A DNA stretch of 64,000 bases, from assembly GCA_937899835.1 (NCBI GenBank), contig CALCCE010000022.1:1-64000 (forward strand), written 5' to 3'. Of this stretch, positions 1 through 8,758 are shown one piece after another. The DNA is from an uncultured Flavobacteriales bacterium. GTDB lineage: Bacteria; Bacteroidota; Bacteroidia; Flavobacteriales_G; Salibacteraceae. A model generated the notes under the pieces. It did no database searches. It had not been told where the DNA came from and saw only the letters and a list, made by a program, of their open reading frames with translations. A program made the position numbers and the translations under genes. Each line of letters begins with the position of its first letter. Within the stretch, counting starts at the first letter, position 1.

Positions 1-22
1 TACTGTTGGCGGACAGCAGTAA

Positions 23-49
23 CCCGAGGCGGCTGGATACCGCCTCGGG
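23..49 (-). other. GC-rich hairpin after the S74 array
   Basis: A perfect 10-bp inverted repeat (CCCGAGGCGG / CCGCCTCGGG) with a 7-nt loop lies 37 nt after the stop of the last S74 gene. There is no following T-run on either strand, so it is not a classical intrinsic terminator. It may be an RNA 3'-end protecting structure. Confidence 0.5.
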
Positions 50-86
50 AAATGCGTTAATTGACTTTGTCGGGTATGATGTCGAA

Positions 87-1451
87 TTACTTCGACAACA
101 CAAGGGTTTTGCTGTCTACCACTTCGTTGTCGGCAATCAGGCGGTACACGTAGTTGCCGGGCATCAGTTGGCCCGCTTCTACCAATACGTTGCCGTAGCC
201 ACGGTCCAGATTATTGAAGCTCATCAACTCTTTACCGTCCAGGCTATAAACTACCAGGGTAGCTTGCTCTACATCTGTAGGAAGGTAGAAATGGATTTCG
301 GTGCTTTCACGGAAGGGATTTGGGCGGTTTTGAAACAACTGGCTGGTTTCACCAGCGGCAGCAGAAGTTCCATTGGCTGCAGGTGCAGTACCGTTTTTGA
401 TCGCCTCTAAGTCTTCCATGATCTGACGAATCAACTGATCTTGCTGCTCCAATACGGCTTGTTGTTCTTGCACCTGGTTGTTCAACTCTTCGTTGGCCAG
501 TTTGGCGGCTTCCAGGTCTTCGTTTTGAGCAAGGATGGCCTGGTTTTGCTCTTCGATGGTGATGTTAGCAGCATCAAGGGCCTCCTTTTGAGTAGCGACT
601 ACTTCTTGCTGCTCTTTCAAGCCTTCGACCAGCAGCGGCACCATAGCAGTGTAGTTCACAGCCAGGTAGCCATCTTCGTTGGCTTGCACCAATTCGGGAA
701 TAACCGCCTGAACATCTTGCGCAATGAGGCCATACTGGGTACCTTCCTTAAAGTGCATCTCAGGAAAAGCCTCCAGGTTCATGGTATAGGTGGTTCCTTG
801 CAATTGGGAAATCAAACCCATCGCATCACCAATCGGTTGAATGTTTTGCTTATAGCGTGCATCCGAGTTCATAAACATACCACCAGAAGCCAAAGCATCG
901 CCAAATACAGTGAATTGAAAGCTGTTGGCAGGAGCCGACATGCGGGCTACAATATCACCACAATCTGAGTCAGAATTATCAAACAAGAAGTCCAGGTTTT
1001 TACGAATGGTAAAAGGAATGCCTCCAATAGTACCCAGGCTAAATTGTGACCCCCAGGAAATGGTGGGAGCACCATCACCAATAAACTGAACACCACCGGG
1101 TACTGACTGCCTGCGAATGCCCATGTTGATGAAGGCTCGGGTGTCTTGCTGCGCGCGAAAACCGTAGATGTCGCAGCCGTTGATGGGCCCGGTGACACCA
1201 CCTGATTCGCCAATTCCAATGAATTTACGGGTCGGATTGAAAGGGTCGGTAGAACGAAGTAAAATATTGTTGCCCACTACATCCAGAGGTGCTAAGGCAG
1301 GGTCGGCCCCAATGCCAATGCCCTGGGTACCCAAGGCACCAGTAGAAACAGTTCCTGAAGGAGTAAAAAGGGTTTGTGCTGAAACCGAGCCGGCCCAGCT
1401 TACCACTACCGCTGTGGCTACAGCGGCAAGTGTGCGTATTGAATTCTTCAT
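87..1451 (-). CDS. S74-domain surface protein with T9SS sorting domain (array copy 1)
   Basis: Exported surface or secreted protein of 454 aa, last in the direction of transcription of a six-gene array. Signal peptide 1-25 (cut near SVSA-QTLF). The domain shared by all six copies (about 26-105) ends in NGCDIYGFRAQ with Cys93; a variable stretch follows and closes at Cys164. The peptidase S74/intramolecular chaperone domain starts at NSDARYKQNI with the Ser196/Lys201 dyad spacing (S+5=K) known for this family. A Gln/Glu-rich coiled coil (about 290-365) leads to the type IX sorting domain (NRPNPF to LVLSK). The start at 1451 is chosen over an in-frame ATG at 1487 because MKNSIRTL opens the signal peptide. 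In phage tail proteins S74 domains trimerise and then cut themselves off; trimerisation here is inferred. The ligand is unknown. Confidence 0.85.
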   Translation of the reverse strand: MKNSIRTLAAVATAVVVSWAGSVSAQTLFTPSGTVSTGALGTQGIGIGADPALAPLDVVGNNILLRSTDPFNPTRKFIGIGESGGVTGPINGCDIYGFRAQQDTRAFINMGIRRQSVPGGVQFIGDGAPTISWGSQFSLGTIGGIPFTIRKNLDFLFDNSDSDCGDIVARMSAPANSFQFTVFGDALASGGMFMNSDARYKQNIQPIGDAMGLISQLQGTTYTMNLEAFPEMHFKEGTQYGLIAQDVQAVIPELVQANEDGYLAVNYTAMVPLLVEGLKEQQEVVATQKEALDAANITIEEQNQAILAQNEDLEAAKLANEELNNQVQEQQAVLEQQDQLIRQIMEDLEAIKNGTAPAANGTSAAAGETSQLFQNRPNPFRESTEIHFYLPTDVEQATLVVYSLDGKELMSFNNLDRGYGNVLVEAGQLMPGNYVYRLIADNEVVDSKTLVLSK

Positions 1452-1534
1452 AACGATGGATATTTTAGTAAGAAGCCGCCACTTCAAATGAATGAGGTAA
1501 AAAAGACCGCTGGCGGACGGTAATGGTTGAGGAA

Positions 1535-1558
1535 GCCCGGAGGCCTTGGCCTCCGGGC
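1535..1558 (-). repeat. Intercistronic palindrome between array copies 2 and 1
   Basis: GCCCGGAGGCC / GGCCTCCGGGC forms an 11-bp perfect stem with a TT loop, 31 nt after the stop of copy 2 and about 84 nt before the start of copy 1. No T-run follows. Possibly an mRNA processing or stabilising element. Confidence 0.55.
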
Positions 1559-1589
1559 AGTGGTTGAAATCGTTAGAGTGGAGTAGTGC

Positions 1590-2933
1590 TTATTTAGACA
1601 ATACCAAGGTTTTGCTGTCCACCACCTCGTTGTCGGCAATGAGGCGGTACACGTAGTTGCCTGGCATCAGTTGACCAGCTTCTACCAACACGTTGCCATA
1701 GCCACGGTCGAGGTTGTTGAAGCTCATCAATTCTTTACCGTCCAGGCTGTATACTACCAAAGTAGCCTGCTCTACATCCGTAGGGAGATAGAAATGGATT
1801 TCGGTGCTTTCGCGGAACGGATTTGGACGGTTTTGAAACAACTGGCTGGTTTCGCCAGAGCTGGCCGAAGTTCCGTTTTTGACGGGTTGCAGGTTATTCT
1901 GCAAGGCCATCATGTCTTGCTGCAATTGGCGAATGGCCAAATCTTGTTGCTCCAACACGGCTTGTTGCTCTTGCACCTGATTGGTCAATTCTTCATTGGC
2001 CAGTTTAGCAGCGTTCAAATCTGCATTTTGATTTTCGATAACGGCATTTTGCTCGTCGATGGTGGCTTTTTGAACTTCCAATTGATCTTGTTGCTCTTTC
2101 ATGCCTTCCACCAACACAGGTACCATAGCATCGTAGTTCACGGCCAGGTAACCATCCTGATCTTCTTTGACCATGGTAGGCATTACCTCTTGAAGTTCCT
2201 GCGCAATGAAGCCGTATTGCAATCCTTCGTTGAAGTTGCGATCGGGAAAGTTTTCACGATCCATGGTGTAGGTGGTGCCGCGCAGTTGACCAATCAAATC
2301 CATAGCATTGCCAATGGTTTGAATATTTTGCTTGTAGCGCGCATCAGAATTGACCCACATACCGCCAGAAGCCAAACCGCTACCACGAATAGTAAATTGG
2401 TAGGTACTGGATAAACCCGACATGGTAGCAATCAATTCACCACAACTGGTGTTGGAGTTGTCGAAGCGAAATTCCAGGCTTTTGGGAATTTGGGTCGGAT
2501 TTGGAAAAATGGGGAGTGTAGCCGTTGACCCCCAGGAAATGGTGGGAAAGTTATCAATCAGGGGAACCGGAATTGGGTCTCCAGGATTGACCGGAGTGAA
2601 GGAGAACTTCCGAATTCCCACATTGATAAAGGAGCTCTGGTTGCGTTGTGCCCGGAATCCGTAGATATCACATCCGTTGATCGGTCCAACTATACCTCCC
2701 GATTCACCGATGCCGATGAATTTCCCGTTGGGGTTGAAGGTATTGGAAGGCCGAAGCAACATGTTGTTGCCTACCACGTCAAAAGGCGCAAAGGCTGGAT
2801 TGGCATCTACACCGATACCGCCAGAACCAAGCGCAGCTCCTCCGGGTAAGAATAAAGTTTGTGCGGAGGCGGTAGAAACACCAAAGCCTACTGCTAAGGC
2901 CATAATGGCCACTATGCGTGCATATTTTCGCAT
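1590..2933 (-). CDS. S74-domain surface protein with T9SS sorting domain (array copy 2)
   Basis: 447 aa. Signal peptide 1-24 (STASA-QTLF), constant N-domain, Cys88 and Cys164 bracketing a variable segment rich in Pro (PVNPGDPIPVP), S74 dyad Ser196/Lys201 in NSDARYKQNI, coiled coil about 285-355, T9SS sorting domain at the C-terminus. The last 88 residues are identical to copy 1, yet the two DNA stretches differ by many silent bases, so the identity looks maintained by selection rather than by a recent duplication. The C-terminal domain should direct export through the type IX secretion system and anchoring or release at the cell surface. It shares its reading direction with copies 1 and 3-6 and may be cotranscribed with them. 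Confidence 0.85.
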   Translation of the reverse strand: MRKYARIVAIMALAVGFGVSTASAQTLFLPGGAALGSGGIGVDANPAFAPFDVVGNNMLLRPSNTFNPNGKFIGIGESGGIVGPINGCDIYGFRAQRNQSSFINVGIRKFSFTPVNPGDPIPVPLIDNFPTISWGSTATLPIFPNPTQIPKSLEFRFDNSNTSCGELIATMSGLSSTYQFTIRGSGLASGGMWVNSDARYKQNIQTIGNAMDLIGQLRGTTYTMDRENFPDRNFNEGLQYGFIAQELQEVMPTMVKEDQDGYLAVNYDAMVPVLVEGMKEQQDQLEVQKATIDEQNAVIENQNADLNAAKLANEELTNQVQEQQAVLEQQDLAIRQLQQDMMALQNNLQPVKNGTSASSGETSQLFQNRPNPFRESTEIHFYLPTDVEQATLVVYSLDGKELMSFNNLDRGYGNVLVEAGQLMPGNYVYRLIADNEVVDSKTLVLSK

Positions 2934-3092
2934 AACTAAAAAGGTTTAGGTTGAAACAGACAGCCACCGCTTGCCTGCGGGTAAGATGAATTGTCGATGG
3001 AGAAAAGGCAGTTCGGTGGTACTACCTCAAGGCAGAAACGGATGTACCGAAACCATGGGTCTCAGCACATCCGGATATTGTTTGGCAGAAAA

Positions 3093-4373
3093 TTAGCGGG
3101 AGAGAACCAACTGCTTGCTGTCCACTACTTCACCGTCGGCAATGAGGCGGTATACGTAGTTGCCCGACTCTAAAGAGCCGCCTTCCAGCAGCACATTACC
3201 GTATCCACGATCGAGGTTTTCGAAACGCTTCAACTCGGTGCCATCCAGGCTATACACCACCAATGTGGCGTTGGCCACGGTGGTAGGCAGGTAAAAATGA
3301 ATTTCTGTAGACTCCCGAAAAGGATTAGGACGGTTCTGGAACAATTGAATTTGATCTTCCTGAACGGCAGAACTGGTGGTGGCCTTGGCAGCCGGCTCCA
3401 CATTCATGGCCAATTGCAACGTACGCAGATCATCCTGCATTTGCTTGATGACCGCATCTTGCTGGGTCACCACGGCTTCCAATTCGTCTACCTGATTGTT
3501 GAGTTCTACGTTTTCGGTTTCGGCAGCTTCCAGGCGTACTTGTTGCTCCTTGATTCCCTCTACCAAAACGGGCACTACGGCATCGTAGTTCACCGCGAGG
3601 TAACCGTCTTCATCGGCCATCACCACTTCGGGCATCACCTCTTGCAAGTTCTGAGCGATGAATCCGAAATGGGTGCCTTCGTTGAAGTTACGCTCGGGAA
3701 ATTCGGCCACATTCATCGTATAAGTGGTTCCTTCCAGCTTTGAAATCAAATCCATAGCATTGCCAATGGGCTGAATGTTTTGCTTGAAGCGGGCATCCGA
3801 ATTCACAAAACTACCGCCAGAAGCCAAAGCGCTACCGAATACAGTGAGTCTGAATCCAAACCCCGACATACGGGCAACAAGATTACCACAGTCGGTATTG
3901 CTGTTGTCATAACGGAACTCGAGGTTGCGAACGATCGGACGCGTGAAGGGCGAGGTTTGAATTTGCGACCCCCACGAAATGATCGGAATATCATTGGGTG
4001 GCGGTGGAGGAAAAGGCGTGATGAATGTTGGAATCCGTGCTACTCCAATATTGATAAAAGAGGTTTGACTGCGCTGAGCCCGAAACCCATAGATGTCGCA
4101 ACCGTTGATGGGTCCAACAACACCTCCTGATTCGCCAATGCCGATGAATTTGCCGTTGGGATTGAAGGTATTGCTGGGACGAACGAGCACGTTGCTGCCC
4201 ACCACATCCAAGGGGGCGAGTGCTGGATTGGCGTCAACGCCTACCCCATTGGTTCCTAAAGTACCAGTCGATACCGTTCCGCTCGGTGTAAAGAGCGTTT
4301 GTGCTTGGGCTGTGTTCCAGCTAAATACGCCTGCAACTGCCAGAGAAGCAGCGTAAAGTAAATATTTTTTCAT
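3093..4373 (-). CDS. S74-domain surface protein with T9SS sorting domain (array copy 3)
   Basis: 426 aa, the shortest array member because its coiled coil has fewer heptads. Signal peptide 1-24 (NTAQA-QTLF). Invariant Cys92 and Cys162 flank the variable loop, which carries a proline run (FPPPPPND) shared with copy 4. The S74 dyad is Ser192/Lys197 in NSDARFKQNI, followed by the conserved FIAQNLQEVMPEVV and YLAVNYDAVVPVLVEGIKEQQ blocks of the family (positions about 240-280). The T9SS sorting domain has diverged from copies 1-2 (ELKRFENLDRGYGNVLLEGG). Copies 3 and 4 are the closest pair in the N-terminal half, suggesting local duplication. Confidence 0.85.
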   Translation of the reverse strand: MKKYLLYAASLAVAGVFSWNTAQAQTLFTPSGTVSTGTLGTNGVGVDANPALAPLDVVGSNVLVRPSNTFNPNGKFIGIGESGGVVGPINGCDIYGFRAQRSQTSFINIGVARIPTFITPFPPPPPNDIPIISWGSQIQTSPFTRPIVRNLEFRYDNSNTDCGNLVARMSGFGFRLTVFGSALASGGSFVNSDARFKQNIQPIGNAMDLISKLEGTTYTMNVAEFPERNFNEGTHFGFIAQNLQEVMPEVVMADEDGYLAVNYDAVVPVLVEGIKEQQVRLEAAETENVELNNQVDELEAVVTQQDAVIKQMQDDLRTLQLAMNVEPAAKATTSSAVQEDQIQLFQNRPNPFRESTEIHFYLPTTVANATLVVYSLDGTELKRFENLDRGYGNVLLEGGSLESGNYVYRLIADGEVVDSKQLVLSR

Positions 4374-4392
4374 GTGATGAATTATTTCCTCC

Positions 4393-4412
4393 TCCAGGCC
4401 TCACTGCCTGGA
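4393..4412 (-). repeat. Palindrome upstream of array copy 3
   Basis: TCCAGGC-ctcact-GCCTGGA forms a 7-bp hairpin 19 nt before the start codon of copy 3. The homologous position before copy 4 (near 5905) has TTCAAGCctcactGCATGGA, where pairing is lost, so the hairpin is not strictly conserved. Confidence 0.4.
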
Positions 4413-4524
4413 AGTAGTTGAGTAGATGGTTTGAAAAACAGGGAGCTGAGTGAGCAGCCACTGAGAAATAGGGAGAGAAAACTGCTGCGATGGTGGGAGC
4501 AGCAATTTTCTTCTCCGCTATAGT

Positions 4525-5886
4525 TTATTTGGAGAGTACCAGCGTTTTGCTGTCTACTACTTCGTTGTCGGCGATCAGGCGATACACGTAGTTACCGGGT
4601 TGCAATGCACCAGCTTCCAGTACTACGTTTCCGTAGCCACGATCGAGGTTGCCAAAGCGGGCAATCTCTTTGCCTTCAAGGTTGAATACCACCAAGGTGG
4701 CTTGCTCTACGGTTGAAGGTAGGTAGAAGTGGATTTCGGTAGACTCCCGAAAAGGATTGGGACGGTTTTGAAAGAGTTGCACTTGCTCATCGGAAGCGGA
4801 AGTAGTTTTAGTCGCTCCCGAAGCTTGAAGGCTATTTTTCATGGCCATCATTTCTTCTTGCAACTGGCGAATGGCCGCATCTTGCTGCTCTACCACCGAA
4901 ACCAGTTCGTCCACCTGATTGGTGAGTTCTTCGTTTTTGATTTCAGCAGTTTCCAAACGAACTTGCTGCTCCGCGTTGACTTGTTGCGCATTTTCCAGAT
5001 CGGCATTTTGCTCCTCGATGGTCACTTTCTGAGCAACCAACTGGTCTTGCTGTTCTTTCATGCCTTCTACCAGCAGCGGCACTACCGCATCGTAGTTCAC
5101 AGCGAGATAACCTTCTTCATCGGCCATCACCACTTCGGGCATTACTTCTTGCAAGTTTTGCGCGATGAAACCGTATTGGGTGCCTTCGTTGAAGTTACGC
5201 TCAGGAAATTCCGCCACTTTCATAGAATAGGTGGTTCCTTCCAACTGTGAAATCAAATCCATGGCATTGCCAATGGGCTGAATGTTTTGCTTGAAGCGGG
5301 CATCAGAATTTACCCAGTTACCGCCAGAAGCCAAAGCGCTTCCAAAAACAGTGAAGCGGTACAGTCCTACTCCCGACATGCGCGCCACGAGGTTGCCACA
5401 GCTGGTATTGCTATTGTCCCAACGAAACTCGAGGTTGCGCGCCCTTCTGCGAACAAAGGGAGAAGTCGGCGGTACTTCCGATCCCCAGGAAATGATCGGA
5501 ACATCATTCGGTGGTGGGGGTGGGAAAATTGGAGAGATTTGAGGGAAACGACCTACTCCAATATTGACAAAGGCACTCAAACTGCGTTGTGCGCGAAAAC
5601 CATAAATGTCGCAACCGTTGATGGGTCCTACAACTCCACCCGACTCGCCAATACCGATAAACTTTCCATTAGGAGAAAATGTATTAGTAGGACGGAGCAA
5701 AATGTTATTGCCTACAATGTCCAACGGAGCAAAGGCAGGGTTGGCGTCTATACCAACTCCAGCACTACCCCCGGCTCCGGTAGATACCGTACCAGAAGGT
5801 GTAAACAAGGTTTGTGCTTGTGCTGAATTCCAGCCCATAACACTTGCAACTGCTAAGGAAGCTGCAAAGAGTACATACTTTTTCAT
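4525..5886 (-). CDS. S74-domain surface protein with T9SS sorting domain (array copy 4)
   Basis: 453 aa. Signal peptide 1-24 (NSAQA-QTLF). Cys92 and Cys163 flank a variable loop with the FPPPPPND run and a basic RRRAR patch near 147-150. S74 dyad Ser194/Lys199. The coiled coil (about 278-352) is the longest in the array and carries repeated EEQNADLENA / EQQVRLETAE units, so stalk length varies between copies. The T9SS domain uses ATLVVFNLEGKEIARFGNLDR, almost the same as in copy 5 and different from copies 1-3. So the N-terminal half resembles copy 3 while the C-terminal half resembles copy 5: a mosaic. Confidence 0.85.
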   Translation of the reverse strand: MKKYVLFAASLAVASVMGWNSAQAQTLFTPSGTVSTGAGGSAGVGIDANPAFAPLDIVGNNILLRPTNTFSPNGKFIGIGESGGVVGPINGCDIYGFRAQRSLSAFVNIGVGRFPQISPIFPPPPPNDVPIISWGSEVPPTSPFVRRRARNLEFRWDNSNTSCGNLVARMSGVGLYRFTVFGSALASGGNWVNSDARFKQNIQPIGNAMDLISQLEGTTYSMKVAEFPERNFNEGTQYGFIAQNLQEVMPEVVMADEEGYLAVNYDAVVPLLVEGMKEQQDQLVAQKVTIEEQNADLENAQQVNAEQQVRLETAEIKNEELTNQVDELVSVVEQQDAAIRQLQEEMMAMKNSLQASGATKTTSASDEQVQLFQNRPNPFRESTEIHFYLPSTVEQATLVVFNLEGKEIARFGNLDRGYGNVVLEAGALQPGNYVYRLIADNEVVDSKTLVLSK

Positions 5887-6039
5887 TTGGTGAGAGATAG
5901 TGCTTCAAGCCTCACTGCATGGAAGCGATTGATCATTGGATAGTTTGGAAATTGGTTGCAGAGTGAGCTGCACCCAAGCATAGATGAAAAAGGGAGAAAA
6001 CTGCCGCGATGGTGGTTGCAACAGCTTTCTCTTTATTAA

Positions 6040-7344
6040 TTATTTGGACAGTACCAGCGTTTTGCTGTCTACTACTTCGTTGTCGGCAATCAGGCGATAC
6101 ACGTAGTTGCCAGGTTGCAATGAACCTGCTTCCAATACCACGTTTCCGTAGCCACGATCGAGGTTACCAAAGCGGGCAATCTCTTTGCCTTCAAGGTTGA
6201 AAACCACCAGGGTGGCTTGTTCCACGGTTTTAGGCAGGTAAAAGTGGATTTCGGTGGTTTCCCGAAAAGGATTAGGACGGTTTTGGAAGAGTTGAACCTG
6301 CTCTTCGGAAGTGGAAGTATTTTTGGTAGCTCCCGAAACCTGAAGGCTGTTTTTAATCGCAGTCATCTCTTCCTGCAATTGACGAATGGCAGCATCTTGC
6401 TGCTCTACAACGGTTTCCAGCTCATCCACTTGATTGGTGAGTTGTTGGTTCTCAGTTTTGGCCGTTTCCAATTCTTTTTCCTGAGTTTCCATTTGTTGGG
6501 CCTGAGTTTCAAGCTGCGCTTGCTGCTCTTTGATCCCTTCTACCAACACGGGCACAACGGCATCGTAGTTGACACCGAAATATCCCTCCTGATCGGGCAT
6601 TACGGCTTCTGGCATCACCTCTTGCAGGTCTTGTGCAATGAAACCGTATTGTTGGCCTTCATTGAAGTTGCGCTCTGGAAAATTTTCACGGTCGAAGGTA
6701 TAAGTCGTTCCCTGCAAGCGCTGAATCATGTCCATAGCATTGCCGATGGGCTGAATGTCTTGCTTAAACCGTGCATCCGAATTCACCCAACTTCCACCGG
6801 AAGCTAAAGCAGATCCAAATACAGTGTAGGTGTAACCAATGCCACTAAATTGCGCTACTACGTTGCCGCATGGCGAGGGAAAAACGCCGAGATCGTAACG
6901 AATTTGGAGCGGCTTTGGATAGCTCGTAAAATCAATATCATCAAACGATCCCCAGGAAATGGTGGGCGTATTGTTGTAAGGTGCCTTGGGAGATGGGTCC
7001 GGTTCAAAACGTAAACCAATGTTGATGAACGAACGGTCGTTGGCTTGTGCTCGGAATCCATAAAGGTCACAGCCGTTGCTCGGACCTACAAATCCTCCCG
7101 ATTCGCCGAGGCCAATAAATTTTCCGTTGGGATTGAACGCGTTGTTGGGACGAAGCAAAAAATTATTGCCCACTATATCGAGTGGGGCAAGAGCAGGATC
7201 AGCATCAATGCCTACTCCAGCAGTACCACCGGTTCCGGTGGAAACCCCACCAGATGGGGTGTAAAGAACTTGGGCGTTGGAGGTTCCAACGGTGAGGGCG
7301 AGGGCGCAAGTAGCACCTAAAGCCCATTTGATAGATTGGATCAT
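6040..7344 (-). CDS. S74-domain surface protein with T9SS sorting domain (array copy 5)
   Basis: 434 aa. Signal peptide 1-24 (TSNA-QVLY), whose sequence differs from copies 3 and 4. Cys92 and Cys159 delimit the shortest variable loop of the array, without the polyproline run. S74 dyad Ser189/Lys194 (NSDARFKQDI). The chaperone block reads FIAQDLQEVMPEAV with YFGVNYDAVVPVLVEGIKEQQ. A Gln/Glu coiled coil with QLETQAQQMETQEKELE occupies about 275-335. The sorting domain is near identical to that of copy 4. A 12-bp perfect palindrome lies about 30 nt upstream of its start. Confidence 0.85.
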   Translation of the reverse strand: MIQSIKWALGATCALALTVGTSNAQVLYTPSGGVSTGTGGTAGVGIDADPALAPLDIVGNNFLLRPNNAFNPNGKFIGLGESGGFVGPSNGCDLYGFRAQANDRSFINIGLRFEPDPSPKAPYNNTPTISWGSFDDIDFTSYPKPLQIRYDLGVFPSPCGNVVAQFSGIGYTYTVFGSALASGGSWVNSDARFKQDIQPIGNAMDMIQRLQGTTYTFDRENFPERNFNEGQQYGFIAQDLQEVMPEAVMPDQEGYFGVNYDAVVPVLVEGIKEQQAQLETQAQQMETQEKELETAKTENQQLTNQVDELETVVEQQDAAIRQLQEEMTAIKNSLQVSGATKNTSTSEEQVQLFQNRPNPFRETTEIHFYLPKTVEQATLVVFNLEGKEIARFGNLDRGYGNVVLEAGSLQPGNYVYRLIADNEVVDSKTLVLSK

Positions 7345-7374
7345 GGGTGAAAAATTTAGGGGTGAAACAGTCTC

Positions 7375-7405
7375 CCCCGTTGGAGTGCCTTTAACTCCAA
7401 CGGGG
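7375..7405 (-). repeat. Intercistronic palindrome between array copies 6 and 5
   Basis: CCCCGTTGGAGT / ACTCCAACGGGG makes a perfect 12-bp stem with a 7-nt loop between the stop of copy 6 and the start of copy 5. No T-run follows on the minus strand, so read-through is plausible. Confidence 0.6.
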
Positions 7406-7450
7406 TTATCTGTTAAAATTTGAACTGAGAGAGTTGATTCAAATACTGGC

Positions 7451-8758
7451 TTATTTCGCCAATACCAAAGTCTTGCTTCCTACTACTTCATCATCGGCAA
7501 TCAAGCGGTAGATATAATTGCCGGCTTCCAGGTCTCCACCGCGCAGTAATACGTTGGCATAGCCACGGTTGAGGTTTTCGTAACGGAGCATTTCAACACC
7601 TTCGAGGTTGTAAATCACCAGGCTGGCTTGTTGAACCGTAGTGGGAAGGTAAAAGTGAATTTCAGTGTTTTCCAATACAGGATTGGGACGGTTTTGAAAC
7701 AATTGGCTGGTTTCACCGGAGCCGGCAGCATTGGTTTTCACCGGATTGGCAGCGGCACCATTGCGTACCTCATCGCGCAATTCGGCCAATTCCGTTTGTA
7801 ACTGGCGAATGGCCAAATCTTGCTGCTCCAACACTACTTGTTGCTCTTCCACCTGCGTGGTAAGTTGCTCATTAGCATCATTTGCGGCATTCAATTCTTC
7901 TTTTTGGGTTTCCAGTTGGCTTTGTTGCAACTTGATGCCTTCCACCAAAACCGGCACTACTCCATCGTAGTTAACCCCCAGATAACCATCTTCATCTTCC
8001 AATACTAAACTTGGAAGTACCTTCTGTAGGTCTTGTGCGATGAATCCGTACTGCACACCTTCGTTGAAGTTTCTATCGGGAAAATTTTCCCGGTCCATGG
8101 TGTAAGTGGTGCCTTGCAGTTGGTCGATCAAGTCCAAAGCATCGCCAATGGGTTGAATGTTTTGCTTGAAACGTGCATCAGAATTCATGAACATGCCGCC
8201 AGAGGCCAATGCACTTCCGAAAACGGTGAACCGAAAAGTACTGGTACCACTCATACTGGCTACCCGAGTACCACAATTGGTATTGGAGTTGTCGTACAAG
8301 AAATTCAAAGACCTGGAAATGCTGAAGTTGCCAAAAATATTTTCGTCGGCACCCCAGGTGATCACTGGAATATTATCAGGAATTGGAGTCAATACAGGAC
8401 CGCCACCAGGTTGTGGGTTGGCGATTTGCTGTATTCCCATGTTAATGAACGAATTGCCCAGTTTTTGGGCGCGAAAGCCGTAAATGTTACAGCCGTTGAT
8501 GGGCCCAACAATTCCGCCTGATTCGCCAATGCCGATGAATTTGCCGTTGGGATTGAAAAAATTGCTGGGGCGCAACAAGATGTTGTTTCCAACAATATCT
8601 AAGGGAGCAAAAGAAGGATTAGCATTAATACCAATGCCAGACCCTGATCCGGCAGAAACCGTGCCGGTAGGTGTAAACAAGGTTTGCGCATTCACCGTGG
8701 CCAAATTAAGGCCAGCGGCTACTAAAAGTGCAAATGAAAAGCGGGTAAACATTTTCAT
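7451..8758 (-). CDS. S74-domain surface protein with T9SS sorting domain (array copy 6)
   Basis: 435 aa and first in the direction of transcription. The start at 8758 (MKMFTRFSFALL) is preferred over an in-frame ATG at 8905 because it opens the signal peptide (cut near TVNA-QTLF). Cys90 and Cys162 bracket a loop with NPQPGGGPVLTPIPDN. S74 dyad Ser193/Lys198. The sorting domain is the most divergent of the six (RPNPVLENTE, then LRYENLNRGYANVLLRGGDL). The chaperone block has lost the usual Gly-Glu pattern (FIAQDLQKVLPSLVLEDEDG). Any array promoter would lie in the 457 bp upstream. Confidence 0.85.
   Translation of the reverse strand: MKMFTRFSFALLVAAGLNLATVNAQTLFTPTGTVSAGSGSGIGINANPSFAPLDIVGNNILLRPSNFFNPNGKFIGIGESGGIVGPINGCNIYGFRAQKLGNSFINMGIQQIANPQPGGGPVLTPIPDNIPVITWGADENIFGNFSISRSLNFLYDNSNTNCGTRVASMSGTSTFRFTVFGSALASGGMFMNSDARFKQNIQPIGDALDLIDQLQGTTYTMDRENFPDRNFNEGVQYGFIAQDLQKVLPSLVLEDEDGYLGVNYDGVVPVLVEGIKLQQSQLETQKEELNAANDANEQLTTQVEEQQVVLEQQDLAIRQLQTELAELRDEVRNGAAANPVKTNAAGSGETSQLFQNRPNPVLENTEIHFYLPTTVQQASLVIYNLEGVEMLRYENLNRGYANVLLRGGDLEAGNYIYRLIADDEVVGSKTLVLAK

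Noticed and set aside
87-8758. Prophage tail-fibre cluster, suggested by S74 domains
   Set aside because: All copies have signal peptides and T9SS sorting domains, and no capsid, tail, lysis or integrase genes are near.
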